A stretch of DNA of 64,000 bases from the NCBI GenBank assembly GCA_021771035.1, contig JAETPU010000007.1, positions 88,734 through 152,733 of the forward strand, read 5' to 3'. The notes beneath the pieces are model-generated. The model was not told the DNA's origin and did no database searches. It saw only the letters and a list, made by a program, of their open reading frames with translations. Positions 54,189-63,763 of this stretch are shown in pieces (the first letter of the stretch is position 1; each line of letters starts with the position of its first letter). A program made the translations under genes and the position numbers. Source of the DNA: Marvinbryantia formatexigens (lineage in GTDB: Bacteria; Bacillota; Clostridia; Oscillospirales; Ruminococcaceae).

Positions 54189-55619
54189 ATGAACGACCGT
54201 TATGAGAGTCCCTTTAGTACGCGCTATGCCAGTGATGAGATGCAGTATCTGTTTTCAGCGGATAAGAAGTTCAGAACCTGGCGCAGGCTCTGGATCGCCC
54301 TGGCAAAGGCTGAAAAGGAGCTGGGCCTGCCGATTACCGCCCAGCAGATTGCGCAGCTTGAGGAGCACGCCGACGATATCAACTACGACGTGGCCCGTGA
54401 GCGGGAGAAGCTGGTGCGTCACGACGTGATGAGCCATGTCTATGCCTATGGCGTGCAGTGCCCGGATGCCAAGGGGATTATCCATCTGGGTGCCACCTCC
54501 TGCTATGTGGGGGACAATACGGACGTTGTCATCATGCGGGACGCCCTGCGCCTGGTGCGGCGCAAGCTCATCAATGTGATTGCGCTGCTGGCTGAGTTTG
54601 CCGATGAGTACAAGGAAATGCCGGCTTTGGCCTATACCCATCTGCAGCCTGCACAGCTGACAACGGTTGGCAAGCGGGCAACCCTGTGGATGAATGAATT
54701 GGTGATGGACTTGCAGGAGATTGAGTACCGGATTTCCACACTCAAGCTTTTGGGCTCCAAGGGAACCACCGGGACCCAGGCCAGCTTTGTGGAGCTGTTC
54801 GATTCCGACAGTACCAAAATTAAGGAGCTGGAACGCCTGATTGCCCGGGAAATGGAGTTTGACGCGGTAGTTCCGGTCTCCGGGCAGACCTATTCCCGGA
54901 AAATGGACAGCTTTGTACTGGCAACCCTCTCCGGCGTGGCCCAGAGTGCCAGCAAATTTTCCAATGATATCCGCATTTTGCAGAACTTCAAGGAGATGGA
55001 AGAGCCCTTTGAGAAAAACCAAATAGGCTCCTCCGCCATGCCCTATAAGCGCAATCCCATGCGCAGCGAGCGTATCACCTCCCTGGCCCGCTATGTGATG
55101 GTGGATTCCCTGAACCCCGCTTTCACAGCGGGTACCCAGTGGTTTGAGCGCACCCTGGACGACTCCGCGAACAAGAGGATTTCGGTTGCCGAGGCCTTTC
55201 TGGCGGTGGATTCCATCCTCAACATCATGCTCAATGTCTGCGATGGTCTGGTGGTATATCCCAAGGTGGTGCATCAGCGCGTGATGAAGGAACTGCCCTT
55301 TATGGCCACCGAAAATATCATGATGAGCGCCGTCAAGAAAGGCGGAGATCGCCAGCAGCTCCATGAGCGGCTTCGTCAGCACTCCATTGCCGCCGCCAGA
55401 GTGGTGAAGGAGGAGGGCGGGGAAAACGATCTCATCGACCGTGTCTGCGCGGATCCCCAGTTCCAGCTGGATCGCAGTGAAATCGAGGCCATCTTAAAGC
55501 CTATCAACTTTGTGGGCCGCAGTGTACAGCAGGTGCAGGAGTATTTGGATGAGGTGATCCGCCCGATTTTGGAGGCAAACGCCGATATTCTGGGTGAGAA
55601 AGCAGAACTTTCCGTGTGA
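54189..55619 (+). CDS. purB: Adenylosuccinate lyase
   Basis: Releases fumarate from SAICAR and adenylosuccinate in purine synthesis. 476 aa, the longer form found in many Clostridia and in eukaryotes. Features: HDVMSHVYAYGVQCP and HLGATSCYVGDN (catalytic His/Thr regions), YTHLQPAQLTTVGKRATLW, and the superfamily signature GSSAMPYKRNPMRSER near residue 285 with the mobile catalytic Ser. ATG 54189 follows AAGGAG. Confidence 0.96.
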   Translation: MNDRYESPFSTRYASDEMQYLFSADKKFRTWRRLWIALAKAEKELGLPITAQQIAQLEEHADDINYDVAREREKLVRHDVMSHVYAYGVQCPDAKGIIHLGATSCYVGDNTDVVIMRDALRLVRRKLINVIALLAEFADEYKEMPALAYTHLQPAQLTTVGKRATLWMNELVMDLQEIEYRISTLKLLGSKGTTGTQASFVELFDSDSTKIKELERLIAREMEFDAVVPVSGQTYSRKMDSFVLATLSGVAQSASKFSNDIRILQNFKEMEEPFEKNQIGSSAMPYKRNPMRSERITSLARYVMVDSLNPAFTAGTQWFERTLDDSANKRISVAEAFLAVDSILNIMLNVCDGLVVYPKVVHQRVMKELPFMATENIMMSAVKKGGDRQQLHERLRQHSIAAARVVKEEGGENDLIDRVCADPQFQLDRSEIEAILKPINFVGRSVQQVQEYLDEVIRPILEANADILGEKAELSV

Positions 55620-55622
55620 ATC

Positions 55623-55651
55623 TTGACTTGTTGTGTGAAATAACATATAAT
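55623..55651 (+). promoter_or_regulatory. Promoter of secD-secF
   Basis: TTGACT (55623-55628), a 17-bp spacer and TATAAT (55646-55651). Confidence 0.78.
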
Positions 55652-55762
55652 TAGCGCTAGCATTCCAATGTCTTTGTCTATATTGCGGATAATCCCGGAG
55701 CCTGTTTTGGCGCCTGGAATTTGTGAAGGGGAAGGCTTTGGAGAAATATAGGAGGAAGACAC

Positions 55763-57178
55763 ATGAAAAAAGTTGGCAAACCAGTATTTTTCATTGTCGT
55801 GTCCTTGATTGCCCTCCTGACCCTGTTGTCCTTTTTCGGCGTGAAAACCCAGTTTGGCGACGTAAAAAAGACCTATATCAAGGGTGCAAGCGACATTCGT
55901 TGGGGTATTGATGTCCGCGGCGGCGTGGATGTCACCTTCTGTCCGCCGGACGGTGTGGATGCCACAGACGACGAATTGAACTCTGCGAAGGCAATTATCG
56001 AGACACGTCTGGTTGCACAGCACATCACAGACTATGAGCTGTATGTGGACACCGCAAAGGACAGAATTATTGTCCGGTTCCCCTGGAAAGCGGACGAGGT
56101 CGATTTTGACCCGGAGGCCGCTATCAAGGAGCTGGGTGAAACTGCAAAGCTGACCTTCCGTGAGGGAATGGAGCAGGATGATTCCGGCGCTCCCAGCGGG
56201 ACTACCGCGGAAACCATTATCCTTGAGGGTAAGGATGTCCAGAAGGCGGAGGCTGTGGTTTTGCAGGATACCAGTGAGCCTGCGGTTTCCCTGACGCTGA
56301 GCGAAAGCGGCAAGGAAAAGTTTGCCGAGGCCACCAAGCGCCTGGCTAACAGCGGGTATATCTCCATCTGGATGGACAATACCATGATTTCCTCCCCCTA
56401 TGTCCGGGAGGCCATCACGGACGGACAGTGCGTCATCAGCGGCGGCGGGGACGGCTTCACCGTGGATGAGGCCAAGGCCTTGGCGGATAAAATAAACGGC
56501 GGAGCCCTGCCGTTCGAGCTGAAGACCGAAAACTACAGCAGTATTTCTCCCTCCCTGGGAAGCGGCGCCAAGGATGCCATGGTCATGGCCAGCGCCATCG
56601 CGTTTTTACTGATTGCCATCTATATCATCAGCATCTACCGGCTGCCCGGCGTGGTTGCCATGATTGCCCTCACCGGACAGGTGGCGGGAACCATCATCGC
56701 CCTCACCGGTTTCTTCCCTGGAATCTCCAGTTTTACCCTGACCCTCCCCGGTATGGCGGGTATTATCCTGTCCATCGGCGTGGGCGTGGACGCCAACGTG
56801 ATTACCGCGGAGCGCATCAAAGAGGAGCTGCGCAACGGAAAAACCCTGGACGGCGCCATCGATACGGGCTTTGCCCGGGGCTGGACCGCCATCTTTGACA
56901 GTAATATCACCGTTGTATTTGTGGCCGTCATCCTCATGGGCGTGTTCGGGCCGCCTGACAGCCTGTTTGCCAAGCTGCTCAGCCCGGTGCTCTCCTTCTT
57001 CGGGCCGTCCACAACCGGCGCGATTTATTCCTTCGGATATACCCTGCTGGTCGGTATTATTCTCAACTTTATCATGGGCGTGACAGCTTCCAGGCTGATG
57101 CTCAAGTCCCTGTCCAGGTTCAAGGCATTCCGCAAGCCCTGGATGTATGGATACGGAGGTGACAAAGAGAATGATTGA
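55763..57178 (+). CDS. secD: Protein translocase subunit SecD
   Basis: Helps SecYEG complete protein export using the proton gradient. 471 aa: a membrane helix (about 7-25), the P1 domain beginning DIRWGIDVRGGVDVTFCP, then GGALPFELKTENYSSISPSLG and five more helices with GMAGIILSIGVGVDANVITAERIKEEL, the conserved Asp motif of the D4 region. ATG 55763 follows GGAGG. It overlaps secF by 8 nt (ATGATTGA). Confidence 0.95.
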   Translation: MKKVGKPVFFIVVSLIALLTLLSFFGVKTQFGDVKKTYIKGASDIRWGIDVRGGVDVTFCPPDGVDATDDELNSAKAIIETRLVAQHITDYELYVDTAKDRIIVRFPWKADEVDFDPEAAIKELGETAKLTFREGMEQDDSGAPSGTTAETIILEGKDVQKAEAVVLQDTSEPAVSLTLSESGKEKFAEATKRLANSGYISIWMDNTMISSPYVREAITDGQCVISGGGDGFTVDEAKALADKINGGALPFELKTENYSSISPSLGSGAKDAMVMASAIAFLLIAIYIISIYRLPGVVAMIALTGQVAGTIIALTGFFPGISSFTLTLPGMAGIILSIGVGVDANVITAERIKEELRNGKTLDGAIDTGFARGWTAIFDSNITVVFVAVILMGVFGPPDSLFAKLLSPVLSFFGPSTTGAIYSFGYTLLVGIILNFIMGVTASRLMLKSLSRFKAFRKPWMYGYGGDKEND

Positions 57179-58097
57179 TTTTGTCGGACACAGAAAAATC
57201 TTCTATGGCATCTCCGCGGGACTGGTGGCGCTGGTGGTGATTCTCTCCCTGGTGCTGGGCGTGCAGCTGGATATCTCCTTTAAGGGCGGCTGTATGGTGA
57301 CCTATTCCGCCACCCAGGAGATTTCTTCCGGCGACGTGGATAAGGCCGTTGAGAGCGCTATCCATGAGACGGTTTCCGTGCAGACCTCCCAGGACATCAA
57401 AACCGGAAAACAGAGCATTATCGTAACCCTGGTGGGAACCAAATCCCTCTCCACGGATCAGCAGGCTGATATGACTGCAGCCATGGAAAAGGCGTTTCCC
57501 GATGCAGGCATTCAAGTGGAGGGAACCACAAATGTGGACGCCTCCATGGGTATGGAGTTCCTGCTTAAATGTGTGATTGCGGTGGTGATGGCCAGTATCC
57601 TCATGCTCATCTATATCGGCCTGAGGTTCCGGAAAATCGGAGGAATGTCCGCCGGATGCATGGCGGTAGTGGCGCTGCTCCACGACACCATGATGGTGTA
57701 TGCTGCGTTTGTCATCTTCCGGTTCCCTCTGGATTCCAACTTTATCGCGGCTATCCTGACGATTTTGGGCTATTCCATCAACGACACCATCGTTATTTAT
57801 GACCGCGTGCGTGAAAATGAGCGCCTGTATGGGCGCGGCCTGGACAACGCGCAGCTGATCAATAAGAGCGTCAACCAGTCCCTGACTCGGACTGTGCATA
57901 CCACCGTCACCACGGTGATCGCCCTCTTGGTGGTAAGCATTGTAGCGCTGATCTTCCGCGTCAACAGTATCCTGACCTTTACAGTGCCCCTGATTGTGGG
58001 TATGGCGTCCGGTCTTTATACCTCCACCTGCCTGACCACCACTCTTTGGTATTCCTGGCAGGAACACAAGGCCAAGACAAAGGCAAACAGCAGATAA
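57171..58097 (+). CDS. secF: Protein translocase subunit SecF
   Basis: Partner of SecD. 308 aa, six membrane helices. It starts FVGHRKIFYGISAGLVAL, then LDISFKGGCMVTYS, and has the motif LGYSINDTIVIYDRVRENERL (D-x-x-V-x-x-D-R) plus NQSLTRTVHTTVTTVIALL. ATG 57171 is chosen because GGAGGTGA lies at the right distance; an ATG at 57147 would precede that site. The pair ends in a terminator. Confidence 0.95.
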   Translation: MIDFVGHRKIFYGISAGLVALVVILSLVLGVQLDISFKGGCMVTYSATQEISSGDVDKAVESAIHETVSVQTSQDIKTGKQSIIVTLVGTKSLSTDQQADMTAAMEKAFPDAGIQVEGTTNVDASMGMEFLLKCVIAVVMASILMLIYIGLRFRKIGGMSAGCMAVVALLHDTMMVYAAFVIFRFPLDSNFIAAILTILGYSINDTIVIYDRVRENERLYGRGLDNAQLINKSVNQSLTRTVHTTVTTVIALLVVSIVALIFRVNSILTFTVPLIVGMASGLYTSTCLTTTLWYSWQEHKAKTKANSR

Positions 58098-58112
58098 CCC
58101 CCCTCAAATAAC

Positions 58113-58151
58113 AAGGCGGCTCCTCCCGGAATGGGGGAGCTGCCTTTTTTA
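58113..58151 (+). terminator. Terminator of secD-secF
   Basis: GGCGGCTCCTCCC pairs with GGGGGAGCTGCC (one G-T pair) across GGAAT, followed by six T. Confidence 0.88.
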
Positions 58152-58478
58152 TATGAAGAAAAGCACTCGCTGGGCGCTTGGCTTAAAAGACGCCTAACGG
58201 CGGTGATGCTGATAACAAAACTCCCGTTGCTACAGCAGAAGTGCGGTCTGCCAACTGCACAAAAAGCAAAGGGAGGTCATTCAAAAATGAACGGCGTAAG
58301 ATGGAAATAGTTTAATGGGTACAAGCTGGAATTGCAAATATTATATCGTATTGTCATGGTAATCTAAATAAATCAGGTCCTTGGACTTATCAAAACGGGA
58401 AAATCATGTTTCATATGAGCCTGCCTTATGGTGAAGTGTGTGATTTAGATCACGGTAGCATTTGCTCTAAAGGATAGG

Positions 58479-58856
58479 AGGAAGGTATTCTTTGGAGAAA
58501 AGCGAGAAGCAATCAGAGAAATCATATGCAGATTGTGCCAACCGAAAGGAGTAGAGAGCATAGAGGGTGAGGTCTGCCCGGATGATGTGCATATGCTCTT
58601 GGAATTCCCGCCGAAGAACGCAGTATCGGGCTTTATGGAATCCTCAAGGACAGCAGTCTGATGCTCTGCGAAACGTATCCGGAGTAGAAATACAAATATC
58701 GAACCCTGAATTTAGTGCAAAGGGTACTATGTAGATACGGTGGGGAAGAATACCGCAGCGATAAAGAAATACATAGAGGACCAGCTAGAGCGGGATAGGG
58801 AAAGTGACCGGTTGAGTATATACGACCCCAGAGACCCGTTTACGGGTAGCAAGTAA
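58479..58856 (+). pseudogene. IS200/IS605-family transposase (TnpA) remnant
   Basis: Frame pieces spell a TnpA_REP/Y1 transposase lacking its N-terminus. RRK-VFFGEKREAIREII, then GVESIEGEVCPDDVHMLLEFPPKN, a frameshift near 58634, GILKDSSLMLCETYPE followed by an in-frame stop, KYKYRTLN, another shift, and CKGYYVDTVGKN-TAAIKKYIEDQLERD ending DPRDPFTGSK. The metal-binding HUH pair normally reads HVH and is DVH here; the catalytic Tyr (YYVDT) is kept. At least two frameshifts and a stop make it dead. A dash marks pieces I join by reading across. Confidence 0.85.
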
Positions 58857-58933
58857 CCCCATGCACGGCTGGCGGGCCACCTAAAGGCGCACTTTTGCGC
58901 AGCCTGTAAATTAGGGCTATGCCCGAAACGGAA

Positions 58934-58955
58934 AGCCCCCGGCTATGCGGGGGGA
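58934..58955. repeat. Possible right-end hairpin of the IS200-like element
   Basis: CCCCC and GGGGG arms with an inner GC-TAT-GC stem, about 80 bp after the transposase stop, as subterminal hairpins of IS200-type elements usually lie. Confidence 0.35.
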
Positions 58956-59302
58956 TGTTTAGTGCCACCGCCGGGTGGGCAAAAAATCGGCCGGTTTTAC
59001 CGGGGATGAACCAAAGTTCAGCGCGGCGGGCCCGGCCTCCGGGACAGAGCCCCAAGCTGCGGATTCGGGTATTGGGTTTCACGGCAGGGTATCCGGATGA
59101 AAGCCGACTGACAGCCGCATGGGGACGGGAAAAGGCAAACCGCTTCTGCACGGGGCTTTCGGGCTGCCGTTTGGTTTGCTGCGTCCCCGGCCGGGCGGGG
59201 AGGAGATATCGGCATCAGGCATCGCAGTGCCGGACTGTGGGAACCCGGAGGATGCTCAAAAGTGGAAAAGAGCGCCAAAACGCGAAAAAACAGGAGAAAA
59301 CC

Positions 59303-59331
59303 TTGACAAAATTCGCCTGTAACGGTATCCT
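59303..59331 (+). promoter_or_regulatory. Promoter of the murein hydrolase gene
   Basis: TTGACA (59303-59308), a 17-bp spacer and TATCCT (59326-59331). Confidence 0.6.
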
Positions 59332-59367
59332 AAAAATGATTGTAACAGTGAAAAAGGAGAGGTACGC

Positions 59368-60762
59368 ATGAAAAACAGGAAAAAAGTGTGGATTGCCCTG
59401 GTGTGTGCCTGTACGCTGGCGGTATCGCAGCCGGCGATGCTGGGGCTGTCCTCGGCGGCGGCAGCGTCTGCGCAGAGTGCCGCTCAGGGAGAACTGGGGG
59501 AGTTAAACAACCAGCTGGAGGAGCTCAATAAAAAGCAGCAGGAGCTCTCGGAGCAGATTTCCGGAATTCAGGATGAAACCCAGCGTGCACAGGCCAAAAA
59601 GGATAAGCTGGGGGAACAAATTCAGAATACCACGCAGCAGATTCAGGTTACCCAGGAGAAGGTTTCCCTGCTCAATGAGGAGATTGAGCAGGCCAAGCAG
59701 CGCGCTGTGGAATTGGATGAAAAAATCGCCGAGGATCAGGCGCTGTTTCAGGAGCGGATCCGCGCTATCCAGGTTCAGGGCCAGTTCACTACCCTGGATT
59801 ATATTTTCTCCGCTGAGAACTTCGGGGATTTTGTGCAGCGAACCCAGATGACGGATCGCATTGCCAAGTATGACAACCAGATTTTGCAGAATCTCAAGCA
59901 GGACCTCAGGGAGGCCCAGGAAAATAAGGAGAAACTTGAAACCTCCCAAAAGGAGCTTGAGGATACCCAGAAGAGCCTGGAAACACTCAAACAGAGCCTG
60001 ACGGAGCAATCCGCCCAGGTGGATGAGAGCCTGAGCGATTACGCGGAGATGGAGAAGGCGTTTTTGGCGGATAAGGAAAAGATGCAGCAGCAGGCAAAGG
60101 CTATGCAGGATGAAATGGATGCCATCTTCAGCCAGATCGACTGGGAGGAACAAACCTCCTCTTCGGAGCCGGAGCCAGAACCTGAGCCGGAACCGGAACC
60201 GTCATCTTCCCAGGAATCCTCCTCACAGGAAACGTCCTCCAGTGAGTCTTCCTCCGGGTCCTCGTCCTCTCAGGAGAGCTCGTCCAGCTCATCCTCATCC
60301 TCTTCCTCTTCCAGTTCCTCTTCAGGCGGGCAGACCAGCGGCTGGACGTATCCGCTGCCGGCTTACCAGTATATATCCTCCGGTTATGGCTGGCGGTTTA
60401 ACGGAACAGACTTCCATACCGGTGTGGATTTTGCCGGTTCCGGTATGTATGGAAAGGATATTGTTGCCGCCAAATCCGGCACGGTGCGTGTAGTGGGTTA
60501 CAGCGCCAGCGGTTATGGAAACTACTGCATCATTGACCATGGAAATGGGTTTGCAACTCTGTATGGGCATACCAGTAAGATTTTGGTGAGCCAGGGCCAG
60601 CAGGTGAAACAGGGCCAGGTGATTGCCAAGGTGGGCAATACCGGATGGGTAATTCCCGGCCCCACGGAATCCAATCCCACGGCGGGCGCCCATCTCCACT
60701 TTGAAATCCGTGTCAACGGAAAACATACGGATCCCATGCCCTATCTGCGGGGACAAAAATAA
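59368..60762 (+). CDS. PcsB/EnvC-like secreted murein hydrolase (coiled coil plus M23 peptidase)
   Basis: 464 aa. A signal peptide (about 1-35, ending in an Ala-rich cleavage region) and a long coiled coil (about 40-260, Gln/Glu/Lys-rich heptads). An EPEPEPEP stretch and a Ser-rich linker (about 265-320) lead to an M23 LytM domain with Zn ligands in HTGVDFAG and HLHFEIR. The M23 active-site set (H-x3-D, H-x-H) is complete, so it is probably an active endopeptidase and not only an activator. In related bacteria such proteins act with FtsEX at the septum. ATG 59368 follows AAAGGAGAGG. Confidence 0.92.
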   Translation: MKNRKKVWIALVCACTLAVSQPAMLGLSSAAAASAQSAAQGELGELNNQLEELNKKQQELSEQISGIQDETQRAQAKKDKLGEQIQNTTQQIQVTQEKVSLLNEEIEQAKQRAVELDEKIAEDQALFQERIRAIQVQGQFTTLDYIFSAENFGDFVQRTQMTDRIAKYDNQILQNLKQDLREAQENKEKLETSQKELEDTQKSLETLKQSLTEQSAQVDESLSDYAEMEKAFLADKEKMQQQAKAMQDEMDAIFSQIDWEEQTSSSEPEPEPEPEPEPSSSQESSSQETSSSESSSGSSSSQESSSSSSSSSSSSSSSSGGQTSGWTYPLPAYQYISSGYGWRFNGTDFHTGVDFAGSGMYGKDIVAAKSGTVRVVGYSASGYGNYCIIDHGNGFATLYGHTSKILVSQGQQVKQGQVIAKVGNTGWVIPGPTESNPTAGAHLHFEIRVNGKHTDPMPYLRGQK

Positions 60763-60805
60763 AAGGACTGATTTGGCCTTTGGCGGACGCTCTGCTGCCA
60801 AAGGC

Positions 60806-61125
60806 CTTTTGCCGTCCCGGTGAGGGCCGTCATGGCAGCCGCGCCGGGCAGCCGGCAGATGCCGATGAATATAGATGGCAGTCAGCATAATGCGCTGGCG
60901 CTTGCCATGACCATGGCATCCTTAGCGCCGCATCCCCATGGCAGCCGTGCCGGACAGCCGGCAGATGCCGATGATATAGATGGCAGTCAGCAAAAACGCG
61001 CTGGCGCTTGCCATGAATAGCGTCCCTGGCGCCGCTTCCCAGGGAGGGAGAAATACTGCTGCAGTTATCGGTCTTCCGCTCGAACGGCAGGGCACCGCCA
61101 TATATTTTATCCGCCAAAGCCCTGG
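60806..61125 (-). pseudogene. Inverted, decaying partial copy of secD with an internal tandem duplication
   Basis: The minus strand matches about 56465-56705 of secD: ALADKIYGGALPFERKTDN, CSSISPSLGSGARDA, then, after a frameshift, MASASAFLLTAIYII and GICRLSG. The last 110 bp occur twice in tandem (61040-60930 and 60930-60806), each with the GGCAAGCGCCAGCGC and GCCATCTATAT stretches. There is no start, and frameshifts and stops are present. The source could be this secD or a second, diverged one. Confidence 0.85.
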
Positions 61126-61223
61126 CCTCATTTTTGGAACCGGAATTCAGGCTGGGCAGGGCCGGCGTCAGCCCAATACCCGTCTGCAGGCTGGTGAGAA
61201 AATTTACAATCGGGGGATTTACT

Positions 61224-61251
61224 TTGCTGCACTAAAATGTTAAAATATAAC
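61224..61251 (+). promoter_or_regulatory. Promoter of the YerC-type gene
   Basis: TTGCTG (61224-61229), a 16-bp spacer and TATAAC (61246-61251). Confidence 0.5.
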
Positions 61252-61294
61252 GGAACAAACCGGGCTGAATTTTACTGTATCGGAGGACTGCAAC

Positions 61295-61597
61295 GTGAAT
61301 GATAAGCTCAAGGACTTCCATATTGAATATCTGTATCGGGCGATTCTGACTCTTGAAAGTATGGAGGAATGTGACCGTTTTTTTGAGGATCTGTGTACAG
61401 TTCCTGAACTTAAGGCGCTGTCCCAGCGTCTGCAGGTGGCAAAAATGCTCTCGGAGCACAAGGTGTACAGTGATATTGTTGCAAAAACCGGGGCCAGCAC
61501 GGCGACAATCAGCCGTGTAAACCGATCGCTCAATTATGGAAATGATGGATATACTGTGGTTTTTGAACGTTTAGACAGCCAAGAGGAGAATCAGTGA
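61295..61597 (+). CDS. YerC/YecD-family TrpR-like DNA-binding protein
   Basis: 100 aa, all-helical. TrpR-superfamily pattern: FFEDLCTVPELKALSQRLQVAKML, then VYSDIVAKTGASTATISRVNRSLNYG, which forms the helix-turn-helix. Members are named for Bacillus YerC; a role in tryptophan sensing is not established for this group. GTG 61295 follows GGAGG. Only one base separates its stop from the methyltransferase start, so the two are translated together. Confidence 0.9.
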   Translation: MNDKLKDFHIEYLYRAILTLESMEECDRFFEDLCTVPELKALSQRLQVAKMLSEHKVYSDIVAKTGASTATISRVNRSLNYGNDGYTVVFERLDSQEENQ

Positions 61598-61598
61598 G

Positions 61599-62387
61599 AT
61601 GGTTCCTGGACCTTCCTATGGGAAATTTGCAGAATTTTATGATGAACTCACGGGGAATATCTCCTATGCCCAGCGGGCACAGTATTTCCACGAACTCCTA
61701 AAGCGCTATGGGCCAAAACAAAACACCGAGGATATTCTGCTGTTGGATTTGGCCTGCGGCACCGGCAGTTTGAGCTTTGCCCTGTCAGATTTGGGCTACG
61801 ATGTCATTGGTGTGGACGCTTCCGGTGAGATGCTCAGTGTGGCTATGCAGAAGAATATGCAGCGGGCCAGCCCGCTGTTGTTTTTGTGTCAAACTATGCA
61901 GGAGCTGGAACTCTATGGCAGTATCGACGGCGCCATATGCGCTTTGGACAGTCTGAACCATTTGACCAATCCTCAGGATGTCCAGGAGGCCCTTGAAAGG
62001 GTTTCTCTCTTCTTCTCGCAGGACGCTGTTCTTATTTTTGATGTCAATACGCCCTATAAGCATGAGCAAGTGCTGGGAAACCAGGTGTTTGTGTATGACT
62101 GTGAGGACGTCTACTGCGTTTGGCAGAATACTTACCATGCCTCAACGCGGGTTGTGGATATCTCCCTGGATTTCTTTGAGGAGGAGGATGGCGCCTATTT
62201 CAGGAGCAGTGAGCAGTTCTCGGAGCGAGCCTATACTCATGAGGAGATCTGTGGCTTTTTGGAGAACGCCGGCATGGTGCTGGTGGACTTTTTTGCGGCG
62301 GATACGCTGGAGAAGCCTGGGGGTGATACGCAGCGGGTGGTCTATGTGGCGAAAAACAGGCATCTGAAACAGAAAACGCAGGGATAA
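61599..62387 (+). CDS. Class I SAM-dependent methyltransferase
   Basis: 262 aa. SAM-binding motif I LLDLACGTGSLSFAL, motif II acidic residue in VIGVDASGEML, and motif post-III region LDSLNHLTNP. It resembles the Methyltransf_25 group of small-molecule methyltransferases (YqeM/glycine-sarcosine-like). Substrate unknown. It is coupled to the upstream regulator gene. Confidence 0.88.
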   Translation: MVPGPSYGKFAEFYDELTGNISYAQRAQYFHELLKRYGPKQNTEDILLLDLACGTGSLSFALSDLGYDVIGVDASGEMLSVAMQKNMQRASPLLFLCQTMQELELYGSIDGAICALDSLNHLTNPQDVQEALERVSLFFSQDAVLIFDVNTPYKHEQVLGNQVFVYDCEDVYCVWQNTYHASTRVVDISLDFFEEEDGAYFRSSEQFSERAYTHEEICGFLENAGMVLVDFFAADTLEKPGGDTQRVVYVAKNRHLKQKTQG

Positions 62388-62501
62388 CATCGCGGAGAAT
62401 TGTTTAAAAGAGGGTAAAGACCGGTGCCCGCGGCTGCCGGAATAGGAATGACCCGGTCAGCTGCGGCGGATGAAACCCGGAATAAAGGATGATGGAATGT
62501 T

Positions 62502-63374
62502 ATGGGAAAATTAGTACGGACGATATCTCAGGATGGCGGCATTTTGTGCTGTGCGATGGATTCAACCGATATCGCCTACCGTTCGGAACAGATTCACCGG
62601 ACTTCGGCAGTGGTTACAGCGGGTTTGGGGCGGCTTCTCACAGCGGCCAGCATGATGGGCTGTATGCTCAAGGGTGAGGACAATTCGGTCACTCTGCGGA
62701 TTCAGGCGGACGGGCCTGCGGGGAATTTGATAGCGGTTTCGGATTCCCGAGGCAATGTGCGGGGATGTGTGGACAATCCCGTGGTGGAATTGGAGCTCAA
62801 CCAGTTTGGAAAGCTGGACGTTTCCGGTGCGGTAGGGAAAAACGGTATGCTCTATGTAGTGAAGGATTTGGGCCTGAAGGAGCCCTATGTGGGCCAGGTT
62901 CCATTGGTATCCGGGGAAATTGCGGAGGATATCACCAATTATTTTGCCGTCAGTGAGCAAATTCCCACAGTGTGCGGATTGGGAGTGCTGGTGAATCCGA
63001 ATCTGACAGTTCAGGCTGCAGGCGGCTTTTTGGTGCAGCTTCTTCCGGGAGCCAGTGAGGAAACCATAGCCAGGCTGGAGGAAAATGTGCGTTCCCTGGA
63101 GCCGGTGTCCAAAATGCTGGCCAACGGCAGCACCCCGCAGCAGATTGCCTTTCGTGTCCTCGACGGATTTGCTCCACAGGTTTTGGATGAATTTAATACT
63201 GAGTACCGCTGCGACTGCAGCAGGGCACGTGTGGAGAGAGCGCTTTTGAGTATGGGACGCGGAGAACTGGAAGATATGGCCCAGGAGCGAGAAGTGACAC
63301 AGGTGGAATGCCATTTCTGTGAAAAGGTTTATTCCTTTACATCAAAAGATCTCCGGGAACTGGCAAAAAACTGA
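62502..63374 (+). CDS. hslO: Redox-regulated chaperone Hsp33
   Basis: 290 aa. A holdase chaperone switched on by oxidation. The N-terminal domain starts KLVRTISQDGGILCCAMDST and has TAGLGRLLTAASMMGCMLKG. The C-terminal zinc switch is complete: a CDC (C-x-C) near residue 241 and CHFC (C-x-x-C) near 273, so redox sensing should be intact. It is followed by a hairpin terminator. Confidence 0.95.
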   Translation: MGKLVRTISQDGGILCCAMDSTDIAYRSEQIHRTSAVVTAGLGRLLTAASMMGCMLKGEDNSVTLRIQADGPAGNLIAVSDSRGNVRGCVDNPVVELELNQFGKLDVSGAVGKNGMLYVVKDLGLKEPYVGQVPLVSGEIAEDITNYFAVSEQIPTVCGLGVLVNPNLTVQAAGGFLVQLLPGASEETIARLEENVRSLEPVSKMLANGSTPQQIAFRVLDGFAPQVLDEFNTEYRCDCSRARVERALLSMGRGELEDMAQEREVTQVECHFCEKVYSFTSKDLRELAKN

Positions 63375-63466
63375 ACCCTTCAGGCAAAGAAGAGAGAGCC
63401 AATGTCGTGGTAAGGGCATTGAACAGCCGGCGATGCGGGTTTGGAGAATTTAAGAGGCCCAAACGG

Positions 63467-63495
63467 GAGAGCCGCCTGTTGTCCGGCGGCTTTCA
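63467..63495 (+). terminator. Probable terminator of hslO
   Basis: GAGCCGCC/GGCGGCTT with an 8-nt loop and a short T-run. Confidence 0.6.
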
Positions 63496-63734
63496 TCCCC
63501 GGCGTTGGGTGCTTTCTCTGTATGGGGCGTTTGAGTCCTCAGCCTATTAGCGGCGCTGCTTTCTGAGAGAACCGTACCGGATGGACGGAAGGTTCCGTTC
63601 CTGCTGCTTGATGTTCCCGCTGCGAGAATGTGGATGATCTGCCAACTCCCCGCGCACAGGGGAGACTTCCCCTTTTGTCAATCCTGTGCCGTTTATATTG
63701 GTAAGAAGAAATGAAAAGTTTTTTGAAAGAATGC

Positions 63735-63763
63735 TTGACTTTCCTGTCGATTCTTGTTATAAT
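63735..63763 (+). promoter_or_regulatory. Promoter of the tRNA cluster
   Basis: TTGACT (63735-63740), a 17-bp spacer and TATAAT (63758-63763), 39 nt before the first tRNA. Confidence 0.8.

Larger units (their letters stand above)
58152..59302. other. Region of decayed mobile DNA
   Basis: Contains the IS200-like transposase relic (58479-58856) and a hairpin at its right side (58934-58955). The stretch 58300-58470 is AT-rich and looks like remnants of other coding sequence, but I could not assign it. 58960-59300 has no supported gene. Confidence 0.5.
60763..61294. other. Intergenic region with secD fragment
   Basis: Apart from the inverted secD-like fragment (60806-61125) and the yerC-type promoter (61224-61251), nothing is recognisable. 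Confidence 0.6.

Noticed and set aside
54255..55382. 375-codon minus-strand frame
   Set aside because: Antisense to purB; shadow frame.
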